The position numbers were made by a program, and so were the translations under genes. 64,000 nt of DNA from Phanerochaete sordida (taxonomy: Eukaryota > Basidiomycota > Agaricomycetes > Polyporales > Phanerochaetaceae), in contig BPQB01000031.1 of NCBI GenBank assembly GCA_019973155.2, forward strand, positions 248,001-312,000, in the 5' to 3' direction. This document shows positions 11,571 to 23,057 of this stretch, in pieces (the stretch's first letter is position 1; the number at the start of each line of letters is the position of its first letter). The notes under the pieces were generated by a model that had not been told where the DNA came from, did not search any database, and saw only the letters and a list, made by a program, of their open reading frames with translations.

Positions 11571-12399
11571 TCAGCGGCGCGCTGCAAGCAAACACATCGC
11601 CTCATCCTCGCCTCTTCCACCATATCTCGCTTGCTTCTCTAGTCTGAGCTGTCTAGGGATTTCGCAATTGAAGTGGCGACCTGTCAATTTCAGCTCTCGA
11701 AGCATTTGGCTTACTACCAGATAACTGTTCGATCTATCCTCCACGTGCCCTGAAACGGCCTCAAGCAATACTGGAGCTGTGGGAACCAACGTTAAGGGAT
11801 TGCAGGACGTATCTAGGCCATCCTTCGGCAAGCAGCCCATGTCGCGTACGAGGACACACCGCGCATCGCCCAGAAGAGCGATTTCCGTTGCTGCCTCAAA
11901 GGGGCTCGCAGAAAGCACGTAGCTCTGTGTGTTGATGTGTGCGAGATTAGCGTAGGTCTGCTGGACTAGCTAAGAGGCAAGAATGGTGCGTTACCTGCAA
12001 CGGAATGCGAGCACCGAACTGAACCTCATGCGATACTAGGAGCCCGTTGTTTTGACCCGTATCACCATGCCGACTCCCTATGAAGTTGTAATATATTACC
12101 TCAACTAGTAAGTGCGCACGAATATAGTACACACTCTGCGAACCAAGGTTCTTCCTGTGCATGGCAAGTCTTGAGAGACCAGGAACTAGGTCCTCGTCAA
12201 GGTGTCCGCCCGCACACACCCTTCCAGCTCCGCCTTTTGCGTCATTCGTCGCTGAATACTCTGGAGGTTGCAGAACTCGAGTTGATCAATGTCCCATGGT
12301 GCGCCTGAGCGTGCACACAAGAACCCGCTGCTCTTCCTCAGTGTATCGGTCGCAGGTCAACGAACCGAATTCTTCTGCGGCGGTGCGGAGCATTGCCAT
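11571..12399 (-). CDS. Unrecognised protein, possibly broken
   Basis: Two adjoining reading frames join across a good short intron (GTAACG...GCAG, 11958-11994) in phase 0: exon 11571-11957 and an upstream exon from 11995. Together they encode about 200 aa, including LDEDLVPGLSRLAMHRKNLG, VQFGARIPLQ and ALLGDARCVLVRDMG. Upstream in the same frame is MAMLRTAAEEFGSLTCDRYTEEEQ..., starting at 12399, but a single TGA at 12286-12288 separates it from the rest. Either an intron that I did not resolve removes the stop, or the gene is disrupted. No domain was recognised, and no signal peptide or membrane segment is seen. Confidence 0.4.
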
Positions 12400-12747
12400 G
12401 GGACGAGTACCTGTGCAGCGTGCATGAACCTTTGCGTAGGATGCGTACGCGTAAGGGCTGCTGGCTTATCGCGGACTTCGACTCACGGTGCCAACCAAAG
12501 TACGTCTCTTTTCGAGTCTCGCGGACGAAGTTCTAACCTAAGGACGCAGTGACTAGGAGAAAAGTGGTCGCAAACGACATTGCCGTCGGCGGACAGCCTG
12601 AGCAGGTTCCCTCAGACGGACTCGGAAAGGGGCCAGTGTACAGTGGTAGATAATGTTGTGTGTATTTCGTTGTGTACATTGCAAATAAAAAATATAATCA
12701 AGCTCATCCTATGCGCTAAAGATACAAGTACATGCATTATCTAGGTA
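12400..12747. other. Intergenic, nothing seen
   Basis: Lies between the unrecognised gene and the 3' end of the coiled-coil gene. No supported gene; AT-rich 3' flank near 12650-12740. Confidence 0.45.
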
Positions 12748-15632
12748 TTACCTACAGGCAGTGGCAGACTCTACAATGTCCATCTCGTCCTGCAGGGCAG
12801 GCCGCCCGACGCTTGCGTCTAGGCGAGGAGTCTCTGGCGGGGGTGTCGCAGAGGGCGAGCGAGAGAACCCGCCGCTCGAGTATTCCAACTCGGGCGTCCT
12901 CAGGGGCATCTGCAGGACTGCCCGGTATGTGCGGGTCTTCCTCTGCTCGGCTTCCAGCTCGTTCTTACGCCTGTTCAGCTTCTGCTTGTCGTCGTGTATC
13001 TCCTTGTGCATCTTCGTCACCTCCACGTCAAGGGCCTTCTCGGTCAGCTGGACTAAGTCAATCGATTCTTGCATGTTCTTGAGAATCGCCTCGCGGCTGG
13101 CGATGGCGGGCGTGATCCTGCGGTTCGCGAACTTCCTGTCGCGGTCCCTCTCCGCCGACTGCACCAGGCATGTGAGTGTAGGGAGGGAGTCCATCTTCTC
13201 ATCCGCCTTCATGCCCCTCTCGACCAGCGCGTCGTTCGTGTTCTGGAGCTGTTCATACTCGGCATGGGCGGTCGCGTGCTCCGACGTGAGGGCGCCGTTC
13301 GTCGTGCGATGGCGCGCCAGCTCGACGTTGAAGGTCTTCTGCCGCCCCTCGTGCTCCTTCAAGTCCGTCGAGACCTTCTCCCGCGCGGCCACGGCCTCCT
13401 CCTTGGCCACCGCCGTGGCCTGCTGCGCCGCGCACGTCGCCGCCTCAGCCTCGGTAAGCTGCGCCTTGAGCTGCACCAGCTGCGTATCCCGAAACTCCTG
13501 TCGGGACTCACGCTCCTCGCTCATATCCTCCCAGGGTTCGGCCTGCTCCTCGAAGCACGCCTCGAGCTCCCGGCCCTGCGTCTCCAGCGAGGCGTGCTCG
13601 GCCTGCAGGGCCGTCTGGCGCGCGTCGCAGGAGGCGAGCTCCCGGGCTCGCCTCTGCCTACGGCCGTGGAGTGTAGCTAAGGTCTTCTTGTCCTCGGCCT
13701 CGGCACGGTCGAATTCGGCCTGGGCAGCGCCGACCTCGGTCATCTTGCGCTCCTCGGCTTGCTGAAGGGTGAGTTCGGCAGCGCTGAGGTCTTGTCCCGT
13801 AGCAGCCACAGCCGAGCGACGGCCCGCCACTGTGTAGGTGAGCGCAGCGAGCTCGTCGTGTCGAGTCTGACGAGCGTGCTCGAGGTCCTCGCCAAGGGTG
13901 GCTTGCGAACCCTGTGCGTTGGCGAGGCGTTCCCCGAGGTCCTGGTTGTGCTGGGTCTTCACAGTGTTGTCCGAGCGAAGACGGTGGGTTTCATGTGCGA
14001 CGACGTCAGTTACTGCTCGACGCTCGTCGAGCGTTCGGGAAAGAGAGGTAGCCTCGGTCCTCTTCGCAGAGAGCTCGGCCTCGAGAGACTTCTCTCTTTG
14101 ATGGGCGTTGTCGACGACGGAGCGGTGCTGTCCTTCAAGGCCGCGCCGCCGAGCTATGACGGCGGCATCCTCTTCTTGACGAGCGACGACTTCAGCCTGA
14201 TCTCGCACATTAGTATGAGCACCAACCGGGAAGATTGGCCCCAGACTTACCTGCGCCGCAGCGACTTGAGCTTGCATAGCCTCTCGATCCCGTCGACGAA
14301 CAAGCCTATTCTGTTCCAGGGCTTCCTCGGCTTCGACGGCATGTTGTCGGAGGATCTGGTTCTCGGCTTCGAGTTCTTGCTTCTCCGTGTTGGCAACGTG
14401 AAGAGTCGCCGCGAGGGTCTCGGCGTAACGGCGTTTCGACGTTGCAAGCTTCTCGGCTTCTGATACCTTGACCTGTTCGTAATCGTCAGCGTGAGGGCTC
14501 GTTTCGCTGGCAGGGGCGACTGACCTCAGAAGCTGCAACATCGACCTGAAGCTTCTCGGTGCGCGCCCCGTGAGCCTCGGCGCGCAGCTCAGCTTCTCGA
14601 TTCTCCTCGACCATGTCGTGACGGAGGGTGTGAAGCCGAGTACGGAGCTGGATGCAATCCATTTGTACGTCGTTCATTTCTTGGCGTTGTTGGTTTTCTA
14701 CTTTTCTTTGGTGGATGTCGAGAGATGCCAGACGGGCCTCGGCAACTTCGCACTTGTCCATGATGATGTCCAGGACGACTTGCGCACCCTCGAGTCCGTG
14801 CTAGGTAGTGTCAGCGCATGCACCAAGCTGAGTCTAATGGCATAACTCACCATCTCGAGAGGGTAGTCGTCCACGGCGTCGAGTTTGGCCTTCCCAGCGA
14901 GAGCGATCCATTCCTTGTCGTGCTTCGCCAGGGCAGCCCGGTGCTCGTCGTAATCGCTTGCCACGTTACGAAGAGCCTCACTCGAGAGGCGAGTGTCAGC
15001 CTCGCGAGTGGTCTTGCCAGAGATGTCATCGAGCCATGTCTTGACAAGCTGGGGCGTGTTGTGCGGCTACGAAAGTAGTGAGCACGAGATACCTCGAAGG
15101 AATACTGCCGAGTACTCACGATCAAGGACGCAACCAGAAGGACGATGCACAGTGCAGAGTACACGATGACCTTGACTTGAGCCGTCGCAGGGTCGTCGGT
15201 GTACACAGGCGGAGCGCGCTCGGTGTCGTTGGCGTCCGGGGTAGTATAGTCAGCCGACTCGAGGGGAACAGAGTCGACGACCTCCTCGAACAGTGGACCG
15301 ATGAAGAGCAAGACTTCGGTCACGATGTCGAGGGTGGGGGAGAATGGCGAGAATGAGTCTTCGGCTGATGCGTTGACGTTGCCGTAGGCCCAGTAGCCAG
15401 CGTTCCCGCGCGAATCCCAGGGAGCGAAGGGATCTGGCGGGTACGGGATCCACAGGGGCGTAGCTTCGAGCGACGCCCAGTGGTCGAAGAGGCTTCCCAG
15501 AGTGTAAACCACTGGGAAGATGGGGCCGGAGGGGCCGGAGAGGTTGCCAGGGATGGGGGACCGCCCCCATCGCAAGGCGTTGAAGGCGACCACGAAGATC
15601 GCCCAGATTGCACGTAACCACTGTGGTAACAT
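12748..15632 (-). CDS. Membrane-anchored long coiled-coil protein, 891 aa
   Basis: Five exons, 15120-15632, 14851-15066, 14525-14800, 14251-14472 and 12748-14196, all joined in phase 0, give 891 aa. The N-terminus has a hydrophobic segment (LRAIWAIFVVAFNAL) that may be a signal anchor, then about 120 residues rich in Pro and aromatics, then a second strong membrane segment (VIVYSALCIVLLVASLI, near residue 160). Everything after that, about 700 residues, is Glu/Ala/Arg/Gln-rich heptad sequence typical of a long coiled coil; the last 60 residues are Pro/Ser-rich. It looks like a double-membrane-pass tether with a cytosolic rod, but the family is not recognised. The 54-nt intron 14197-14250 (GTAAGT, CTAAT branch) keeps the frame if retained, so two isoforms are possible. 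Confidence 0.8.
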
Positions 15633-16848
15633 GTTGTCTATGAGAGAGAAGTCAGTAGCCGGCTTTCCAGCTCCTTACCTCTGGAGGCTGACAACTCATG
15701 CCATCCGCTATGGCTGGCTCGCAACTTCTACTGACGCATTAGCCCGATTTTCAACCAGCCAATTTTCAAGCAATTACCGTACATGCTTTCTGCATAGCTT
15801 CAAGCTTCAGCCGTCTTCTGCTGGTGTTGGAACATGACCCTCTAGCACAAGTCACTTGTGAGCGCGAGCGTCGTACAGATTAGCGAATGCGTGCGGCTAC
15901 GTACCCATAAGACCCGCGTAGCAAGCGACGCGCAGCCAGGTTCGCCTCCACCGTCAGCACCAAAAGGATTTCTCGGTCATAGACCCCTCGATGTAACGCG
16001 AAGAAATTGCAAGTGGTCATGGTCACCTAGGATGGACGGAGATGGCCTCAAGCCCCAGGGCCGCCCGAGCCATCGTTAGGTAGTGCCAGGGGTCTGTCTA
16101 TGCAGTAACCAGGGGTCCTGGGCGCGCGCTAGGCAGCGTTGAACGGGACGCGTTTGCGCGTCGACCTGCACCGGTACGAGCGCGACTCTCGCCATATTCC
16201 ACCCTTTTCTCTTCTTGATTTCGCGGTCATGAGAGGGATGAGATACTTGGACAAGCTTCTTGTGTAGCAGGGGGTGTTTGAGCTCGCAGCATAAGGTACG
16301 TTCTGCTGCGCTTTGCATGGCAGGCTTTCGCAGCTCACCCAGGATAGATTGTAATGTTCAGCGTATGCTATCGCGACTGCTTCCCGTACATCATTACGCG
16401 CCATTTCTCGAGACCACGAGCTGTGAACAAGGACGTCGCCTTGTACTCCAGCTATTGCGGCAAACGCGGCCCACAAACCTCGGCCTAGCATCCTCCGCCG
16501 TCTGGCTCGCGTGAGCAAGGAGGCCCGACTCGGATCCAGGCACGACGTTCCGATACGCAGCACTCAGTTGCATGCGCTTACCTACGGGAGTCAAAAGGCG
16601 TCTTGGAAGGCAGCCCCCAGTAATCACTCTTCTGTCCGCTGACTCACAAACATCTGCTGACTTTGACACCCGTCGTATGCCGCTATTGAATCTTCTCTGT
16701 GCCTTAGTTATATCCTCAGTGCTGACCAACTGGCTTATTAGATCGCCTCCGTTGGCTGGCATCTTTCGTCATAAAGGCCGGATGGCTTGCGGTGCAGAGA
16801 CTGCAGGACACACTTTGTTCCCGGAGCCGCTCATCGTTCGTCGGAAGC
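15633..16848. other. Intergenic, no firm gene
   Basis: A reverse-strand frame at 16129-16563 and smaller ones exist, but they lack splice partners or a recognisable product. The last 100 bp form the upstream region of the second reductase and resemble the region before 952. Confidence 0.4.
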
Positions 16849-18089
16849 ATGGCCATCCACCGCGCAGTCGCTATTACGGCCATTAGCTGTCTTGAGGTCA
16901 TTGAACTCCCGACACCGGTGCCGGAGGCCGATGAGGTTCTCGTACACGTCCATTATACAGCACTCATCCCGTATGACGGGTACGAACTGGACAGGGGCTA
17001 CGCGCTGTCTGCCAGCGACTTGCCTCGCGTCGTAGGCTTTGCCGGCTCAGGCTTGGTGAAAGCTGTGGGCAAAAGTGTCAAGGATCTGAAGGAGGGTGAT
17101 CGAGTATGTGCCGCTTTCTTTGCGACGCCGCTTGCTAGCTGACGCTCGTCAGGTTGCCACTTTCAACATCTCTCAAAGTAAGAATAAGGCCGCGCAGGAG
17201 TATGCGGTCGTTCCGAGGTGGCAGGTAGCGAAGGTAGTTTGGCCAGTTTAAGGTCGTCACCTCTGCTGAAGCGGTACTCCGTCAGATACCTGAGTCGGTT
17301 TCGCTCCACGAAGCAGCGTCCATACCCGATAACTATCTCACTGCGATGTACGTCGTCTTCGGCGGCCCAAATCTAGCCATTCCTGTCCCCTCCTCCCTCG
17401 TACCTTCGTCTTCCGCACCCCTCCGCGCCGCCGTCGACCTTTCTGCCCCCGTGCTCGTCTACGGCGCCGGCTCGTCCGTAGGCCAGTTCCTCGTCCAAGC
17501 GTTCCGCCTCGCGGGCTTCACCAACATCTTCGTGACCGCCTCGAGCCACCACCACGCGTACCTGCGCACACTCGGCGCCTCGCAATGCTTCGACTACCGC
17601 TCTCCCGACGTCGTCGCCGAGGTCCGCGCCGCCGTCGCCCGCACACGCCACGGCTACTTCACCATGGCCGTGGACCCCATCGCCGCGCGCGGGAGCCTGA
17701 TCCCGCTGGTCGCGATGCTCGGCGCCCCCGCGGGGCTGCCGCCAGCGCGCCTGGCGATCCTCCTGGCGTACAAGGACGGCGAGACGGTCACGAACGGCGC
17801 GGAGGGCGCGATGTACCGGACGCCGCCGTCGTGGCTCGTGGAGGCTCTGGCGGTCAAGCGCATCGAGACCGTTCAGGTCTCGGCCTTCCGTGCTGGCGAA
17901 GACCCCTTCACGCGCGATACCGTCTTGCCCCTGATACTGTCTCGGCTACTAGAGGAAGGCAGGATTCGTGCGAATCCTGTGCGGCTGATGAAGGAGGGGT
18001 CTTTGTTGGATAGGGTGAATGCTGGTCTCGACCTTCTGAGGAACAATAAGATCAGCGGCGAGAAAGTAGTCGTAGACCTGCAGGAGTAG
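16849..18089 (+). CDS. Medium-chain dehydrogenase/reductase, copy 2
   Basis: Exons 16849-17103, 17153-17233 and 17286-18089 encode 379 aa, exactly the length and phase pattern of copy 1 at 952-2198. The GroES-like half (EADEVLVHVHYTALIPYDG) and the cofactor turn LVYGAGSSVGQF are conserved, as is the C-terminal LDLLRNNKISGEKVVV. The start is the ATG before AIHRAVAITAI, matching copy 1; an upstream in-frame extension is unlikely. It is probably an NAD(P)H-dependent reductase of unknown substrate. Divergence between the copies is concentrated in the middle, around residues 190-290, which could mean altered substrate choice. The next gene downstream on the same strand is an aspartic peptidase, as for copy 1. 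Confidence 0.85.
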
Positions 18090-19310
18090 CTGTTAGGATA
18101 GCACGTCTTATTCCTCAGCGTGTCGGTACATTTTGACGCGGTGCGCATCGTTATCCGTCTTCCTTTCGCGACGCTGACCTGGGATTGCATTTCAGGACAG
18201 AGATATCCAATAAATGCTGTGTAACATGTGCCTGCTTCGACTGCGTGGAGCGACAGAGAGACCCAAGTGGCCTCGATAGCCCGACCAACATATTCGCTTG
18301 CTCCCTCAGAAAGCAGGGCTGGAGCATCGACCATGCACTCGAAAGAAGTGTGGTCATTTCTCAAACGGACGTAACAACCGATCAGCAGAGCCTCGGAGGC
18401 GAGACTCTCGTGTCCGAGTATGACCAGGGAGTCTGGAGCGCAGCCCACGAAAGCACGACCAGCCACCCCTGCAGGGGTCCTGCGTTGAACTTTCCTATCC
18501 AACGTGCGTCGTCGCGTTGTCCGACCATCCGCCCGTCTGCTCGAGAATCGCGTCGAGGCTTTCGCTGACGCGTCTTTCTAGATCTCGGATGGTGTACCTC
18601 CAATACTGAATAGCATCGCACTATCCCGCGCCACGCTTCCTATCCTCGGATTTCACGATGATCATCGGAACGAACACTGGACCGCGCGCGAGCAAGTTAT
18701 CCCGCAGAGCTCCCGCGCGCGTGGCAAGTCTGATAGATCGGATGTCTGTCACCGATGTTTGTAAGTGCAACACAAGCATGTCCCCCGTGCCTCGACTCAT
18801 CTTGCATTTATAGCGCATCGAAGAACCTTCGTCGGGCAACTGTGGCCGCACATGAGACGTCGACCGCCCACGCGCTGATCTCGTCGGTACCGCCGCCGCC
18901 TTGCCGCCCAGAGCCTCCTCTACTGAACCGAGGGTGGTGGGGGCTGCTCTGTGGTCTGTGCAAGTCTCTGATGCCGCTGGGTCTGACATGCGTAATCCGT
19001 GGGAATGTCTGACATTCAGTACGTATACTTAGGTCAAATTTAGGTTCTCGACAGAGCTCGAAGCCACAAGGATCGCTGGCCCTCCGGCGCGAGCGGGCGA
19101 GAGTGGGATAATGGCCATCACATACCGCATTGATCACCCTTACCCCTCACCTTCTCGACTTTCCGCCGAGTCGGAAGAAGTCAGCCGGCCGCCCTTCAAG
19201 TAACGCATAAGCGTATATAAGAAGTAGGCGACCGCAGGTGCTGCTCCGCGCCGAGCAGCTCGCCCTCTACTACTTGGTGTCTACTCTTCGCTTGCTCGCT
19301 CCTGGAGGAC
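18090..19310. other. Intergenic; promoter of aspartic peptidase 2
   Basis: No supported gene. The stretch 19080-19230 resembles the promoter of peptidase 1 (AATGGCCATC, CAGCCG, GCGTATATAA in the same order). Confidence 0.5.
19214..19221 (+). promoter_or_regulatory. TATA box of aspartic peptidase 2
   Basis: TATATAAG about 90 bp before the start codon at 19311, in the same context as the TATA box of copy 1. Confidence 0.6.
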
Positions 19311-20822
19311 ATGTTTTATCTCGCGGGCCTGAAGCTTGTGCTCCTTCTTGGTGCCCTCAGTGGTGCTCATGCTGGGACTGTCAAGATGCCTGTCCGCGCG
19401 TCCCTGTAAGCAATTTAACCTAGCATTCTTGATGGACGCTTCGTCTGACCTGAGCGTAGGGCGAACCCGTCAGCACCGCTGTCGAACCAGATCTTCAAGT
19501 TGACCGTACCTGGTGATTATATTCATCATTTGTTGGCAACGTTTCTTTATTGACGGGCAGAATTTAGTGACTACGGGTAATGGCCAAACCTTCGAGAACG
19601 TGCTCCTCGACACAGGCAGCTCATTTCTGTGGGTAAATGCCTCGACTCCGTACGTTCCCGGCCCGAACTCTGTCGAGTAAGTCGATGACGCCGATTTACC
19701 TGGTTCATGCTAACGGAATGTGCGCCACAGTACCGGCAAGACGTTCGGACTCGGCTATGAGGAAGGCAGCGCGACCGGAGCCATGTACCTAGACACAGTA
19801 ACTATCGGATCTGCGACAGTGACGAACCAGTACGTCGGTGTCGCAAACTGGACGTCTCTTCCGGACGACCTCAGTCCTCTGGACGGCTTTTGTATGTCAG
19901 CTTCTCAGATGAACCAGCAGCTCTCTCACGAATTTGACAGTGGGCTTGTCGTTCAACGGCTCGAACGCACACTTGATCAGCGGCATCGATACCCCGACAA
20001 ACACGTTCGTCGATACCCTTGTCCAAGAGGGCGTCATCGACCACGAGATCTGGAGCATGGTCGTCCCATCTGTCAACACAGCGGTCGGGCCGCAGCCCAG
20101 TGAAGGCGAGATTATGTTCGGAGGATATGACGAGAGCAAAGTGCAGGGCGACGTGACGTGGCTGGACGTGATCAACCCGTATAACGACTACGCCTGGGAC
20201 TTCACCGTGAGCTTCACATGCGTCTACGCATACTATAACGTCGACACCTTTGACTGATGCGTTTGCTCCGCTCAGATGGACGGCATGTTCTTCGGAGACA
20301 CGCTGATCAGCAACGACGGAGACCTGTACGTCGACACCGATAGCGGCGCGATCTGGATTGGTCTCAACATGTACGCCGGTCGTCTCATACTGTCTATAGC
20401 CCTAGTTGCTAACTTTCTCCTGCAGCTATTCCTACCTTGCAATCGAACAAGCGGTCCCGGGCGCGACGCAGGTGCAAGTCGGCGAACAATATTTCATCAC
20501 GTTCCCAGCGAACACCACGCTGGCCGACTTGCCGCCATTCCAGTGTTCTATGGGCGGCCAGAACTTCACGCTCACTGCTGAGCAGTACATTATTCCGCCG
20601 AGTGCATACCCCATCATGAACATCACCGACGACGGCCGGCACTACTCCTGGTTCGCAACCATCGGGTTCCAGCGCGATGCGACCCTCGGACAGGCATGGC
20701 TCCAGTTCTTCTATTCTATCTACGATGTCGAGAATAAGAGTGCGTATTTTCTGTGCTGTTATAGCGTGAATGACTGACAATAGCGTGGTGTCGCAGAGAT
20801 TGGGTTCGCAAACTACGCCTGA
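19311..20822 (+). CDS. Secreted A1-family aspartic peptidase, copy 2
   Basis: Eight exons (19311-19405, 19460-19512, 19568-19676, 19731-19891, 19941-20206, 20276-20370, 20426-20739, 20797-20822) encode 372 aa, with the same intron phases as copy 1 at 7681. The signal peptide is MFYLAGLKLVLLLGALSGAHA. Catalytic motifs are VLLDTGSSFLWVN and, as in copy 1, a DSG form at the second site (DTDSGAIWIG). The shared second-site DSG indicates a subfamily trait rather than decay. Several N-x-S/T sites fit an extracellular enzyme. Intron 2 ends at TTTAG just before TGACTACG, giving P-V-T-T at the junction; other acceptors would bring a stop. Confidence 0.9.
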
Positions 20823-21037
20823 ACGTCGGGCAAAGAAGGCCTGGGGAAGACTTTGGTACACTCCTGCCGCTCGGGACACTTCGTCATGTTGCAAAGGACA
20901 CAGCTTTTGTGGTTCACGGACTTGCAGACTGTCAACGGATGATGACACGCATTTCTTACTACTATGGAATTTGTTAACGAATTTTATTGTGTGGATTGTA
21001 CAGTTGTACTCTCGCATTTTCAAAGTTAAGTATGCAG

Positions 21038-22271
21038 TCATGCTCGCGAGGAAATCAGATTGATGACCTTCTCGGGGTGATCCCAGTGCGGCTGGCGTAG
21101 AAGGTCAGCCTCGGAGGAAATGAACTTAGTATCGTGCTTACAAAATGATTACAACCCTCGAGCTTGTGAAACTCGATCTCGCGAATCTGCGTCCCCTCAC
21201 TTTGGGCCTCCCGGAGCCTGTCCGTCGTAAACCGCCCCGCGTAGAGAGCGTCGCTCATCGTCTCATCGCACCACGCATAGATGACGCGTAAGCCCGGGAG
21301 CACGCCGCGCGTGTCGAACAGCGCACGCTCGAAGTTCGCGCGGAAGACGGCCGGCGTCACGCGCAGGATGGTGAGGCTCGAGCGCAGGAGCGCGCCGCTG
21401 TCCTTCACGGCCTCGCGCTGCTCTGAGGTCATGCGAAGGAGCGTCGGCGTCTTCGCGGGGTCGGCCTGGCCCGCGGGCCCGCCCTCGTGCAGCGGCGTGC
21501 GCGCGTTCAGCCGCTCCGGCGTCGCGTCCGCGAGGTCGTGCACGGGCGTGAAGTAGTACGAGAGCCAGACCTCCGCGAGGGCTACGCGCTCCTCCATCGA
21601 GAGCGATGTGTCGCGGAAGGGGTGGTACGCTCCCTGCGGGAGCCCGACACCGCACGTCGAGCCTGCGACGGGATCTGCTCATCATGAGTAAGGGCTGGGC
21701 CGACACGATAGATGCTATGCTCACCGAACAGGATTACGGTGCGCAAGTATTTAGCGAGCGCGTCGTGCGTCTCAGGTGCCAGAGACCCTGCGTGCGCGAG
21801 CAGCGATATTGCCAGGTTATTGCTCATCGACCACGTCAGAAGAGCCATGCCGCCGACAGCTTTCCCGTCGACTTGAGCTGTCGGGGGTATGTCGTAGGTT
21901 ACAGCAAAGTGCCGCAGAAAGGCCGCTATCTGCTGCCCCTGCACTTTCATGGCCTCCGCTTGTTTCTCTAGGTTGCCACTTGTGAGCGCGTCCAGCTCCT
22001 CCTGGGAGAACCCGCTGGAGCCTGGATAGTCCCGCATGTTCACGCGAACCAGTCGCAGGTTGTTTGAGGCAGCATGGGGGACCAGGTTCTGGAAGATGGC
22101 TGGCGACTTCGGTCAGTCTTGCTAGCAAAACAGGTGCTCCAACGGCTTACCTCCGTGGAACAGCAGTCCGTGCAAGAGGACAACTGTGAGGTAGGTCGAC
22201 GACCCAGAGGGCGCGCCAGAGTCCTCGAAATAGAGGACAGTGCCGTTCTCATCAACGGGAGCTTCTGGCAT
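21038..22271 (-). CDS. Alpha/beta-hydrolase fold protein
   Basis: Exons 22151-22271, 21725-22099, 21142-21662 and 21038-21091 give 356 aa. The early LTVVLLHGLLFHG is the oxyanion-hole HG motif. The nucleophile elbow is LLTWSMSNN, so the serine sits in a T-W-S-M-S context rather than the classic G-x-S-x-G. The last exon restores the catalytic histidine in the family ending CNHFPHWDHPEKV. A likely acidic residue lies in YAWCDETMSD. No signal peptide is present, so it is probably cytosolic, an esterase or epoxide-hydrolase-like enzyme of unknown substrate. Genes of this type occur in many basidiomycetes. The 54-nt final exon would be missed by simple ORF calling. Confidence 0.85.
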
Positions 22272-23057
22272 GAGGGGAATTGCGAATGCGGAGCGTCGTG
22301 TCTTTGCTGTGCTGCAGCGGCGTCGCTATGACAGAGGCTGCTGTGTCGAGATGGTGCTGCGATGAAAGCAGCTGGCCAGTCTTTCATCCTTCACGGACGG
22401 ACGTGAGAGGAAGTCTTCGTCTCAGCCGAAACCTAGACCCGCGATGGTTTCTCGGCAGGCGTGATATCAGCGTCATAGCGACCCTAGCAGGATATCGCGT
22501 GAAGCAGTGACGCACTCATGGGAATGACCGGCTTCAGCTGAGGCTTCACTCGCTCGGTTTCACCATGCAGAGTAGTCTCCGGCCCCGAGGCAGACACATA
22601 TGGAATAAGCATCTGCAGACTCGACCCGAGCCTTCGTTCCACAGCAGCGCTGGCACGAAGGTTTGGCACGCTCATCCAACTTTGTATCTAGCCGGCCCGA
22701 GCCTCAGCGGCACTGACCGAGGCAACGCAGCAGGAGACAGCAGAGCGGGAGGATCCATCCAACCCGGAAGCTGACATAGGTCCATTGACTCCCTGTTCTC
22801 AGCAACGTCTGTCCTCAAAGAGGTCTTTCCTACCCGCTGTGATCCTATCAAGGGAGCGGAGAGGCCGCTGCGCGCGCCCACTGCGATACTGAAACAGTAA
22901 GCTACGTCTCGAGTTATCAGTTCAAGCAGCGAGGCTTGCAGAGACGGGATGCCTTGTCGTTCGGGCAGACCTGCCAGGGCTCGTCCCCGAGGCCCTGCTC
23001 TACACTGTGATCTTCATTGCGTTTGATTGGAAAGCACATGAGGAGGCCGGTCACAAG
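22272..23057. other. Intergenic, no gene supported
   Basis: The region upstream of the hydrolase and downstream of the next reverse-strand gene holds several short frames on both strands, none with consistent splice sites. Confidence 0.4.

Noticed and set aside
12761..13765. 334-aa open frame on the forward strand
   Set aside because: Antisense of the coiled-coil exon; Ser/Cys/Arg-rich shadow composition.
16129..16563. 144-aa open frame on the reverse strand
   Set aside because: No splice partners, recognisable domain or consistent start; treated as chance.
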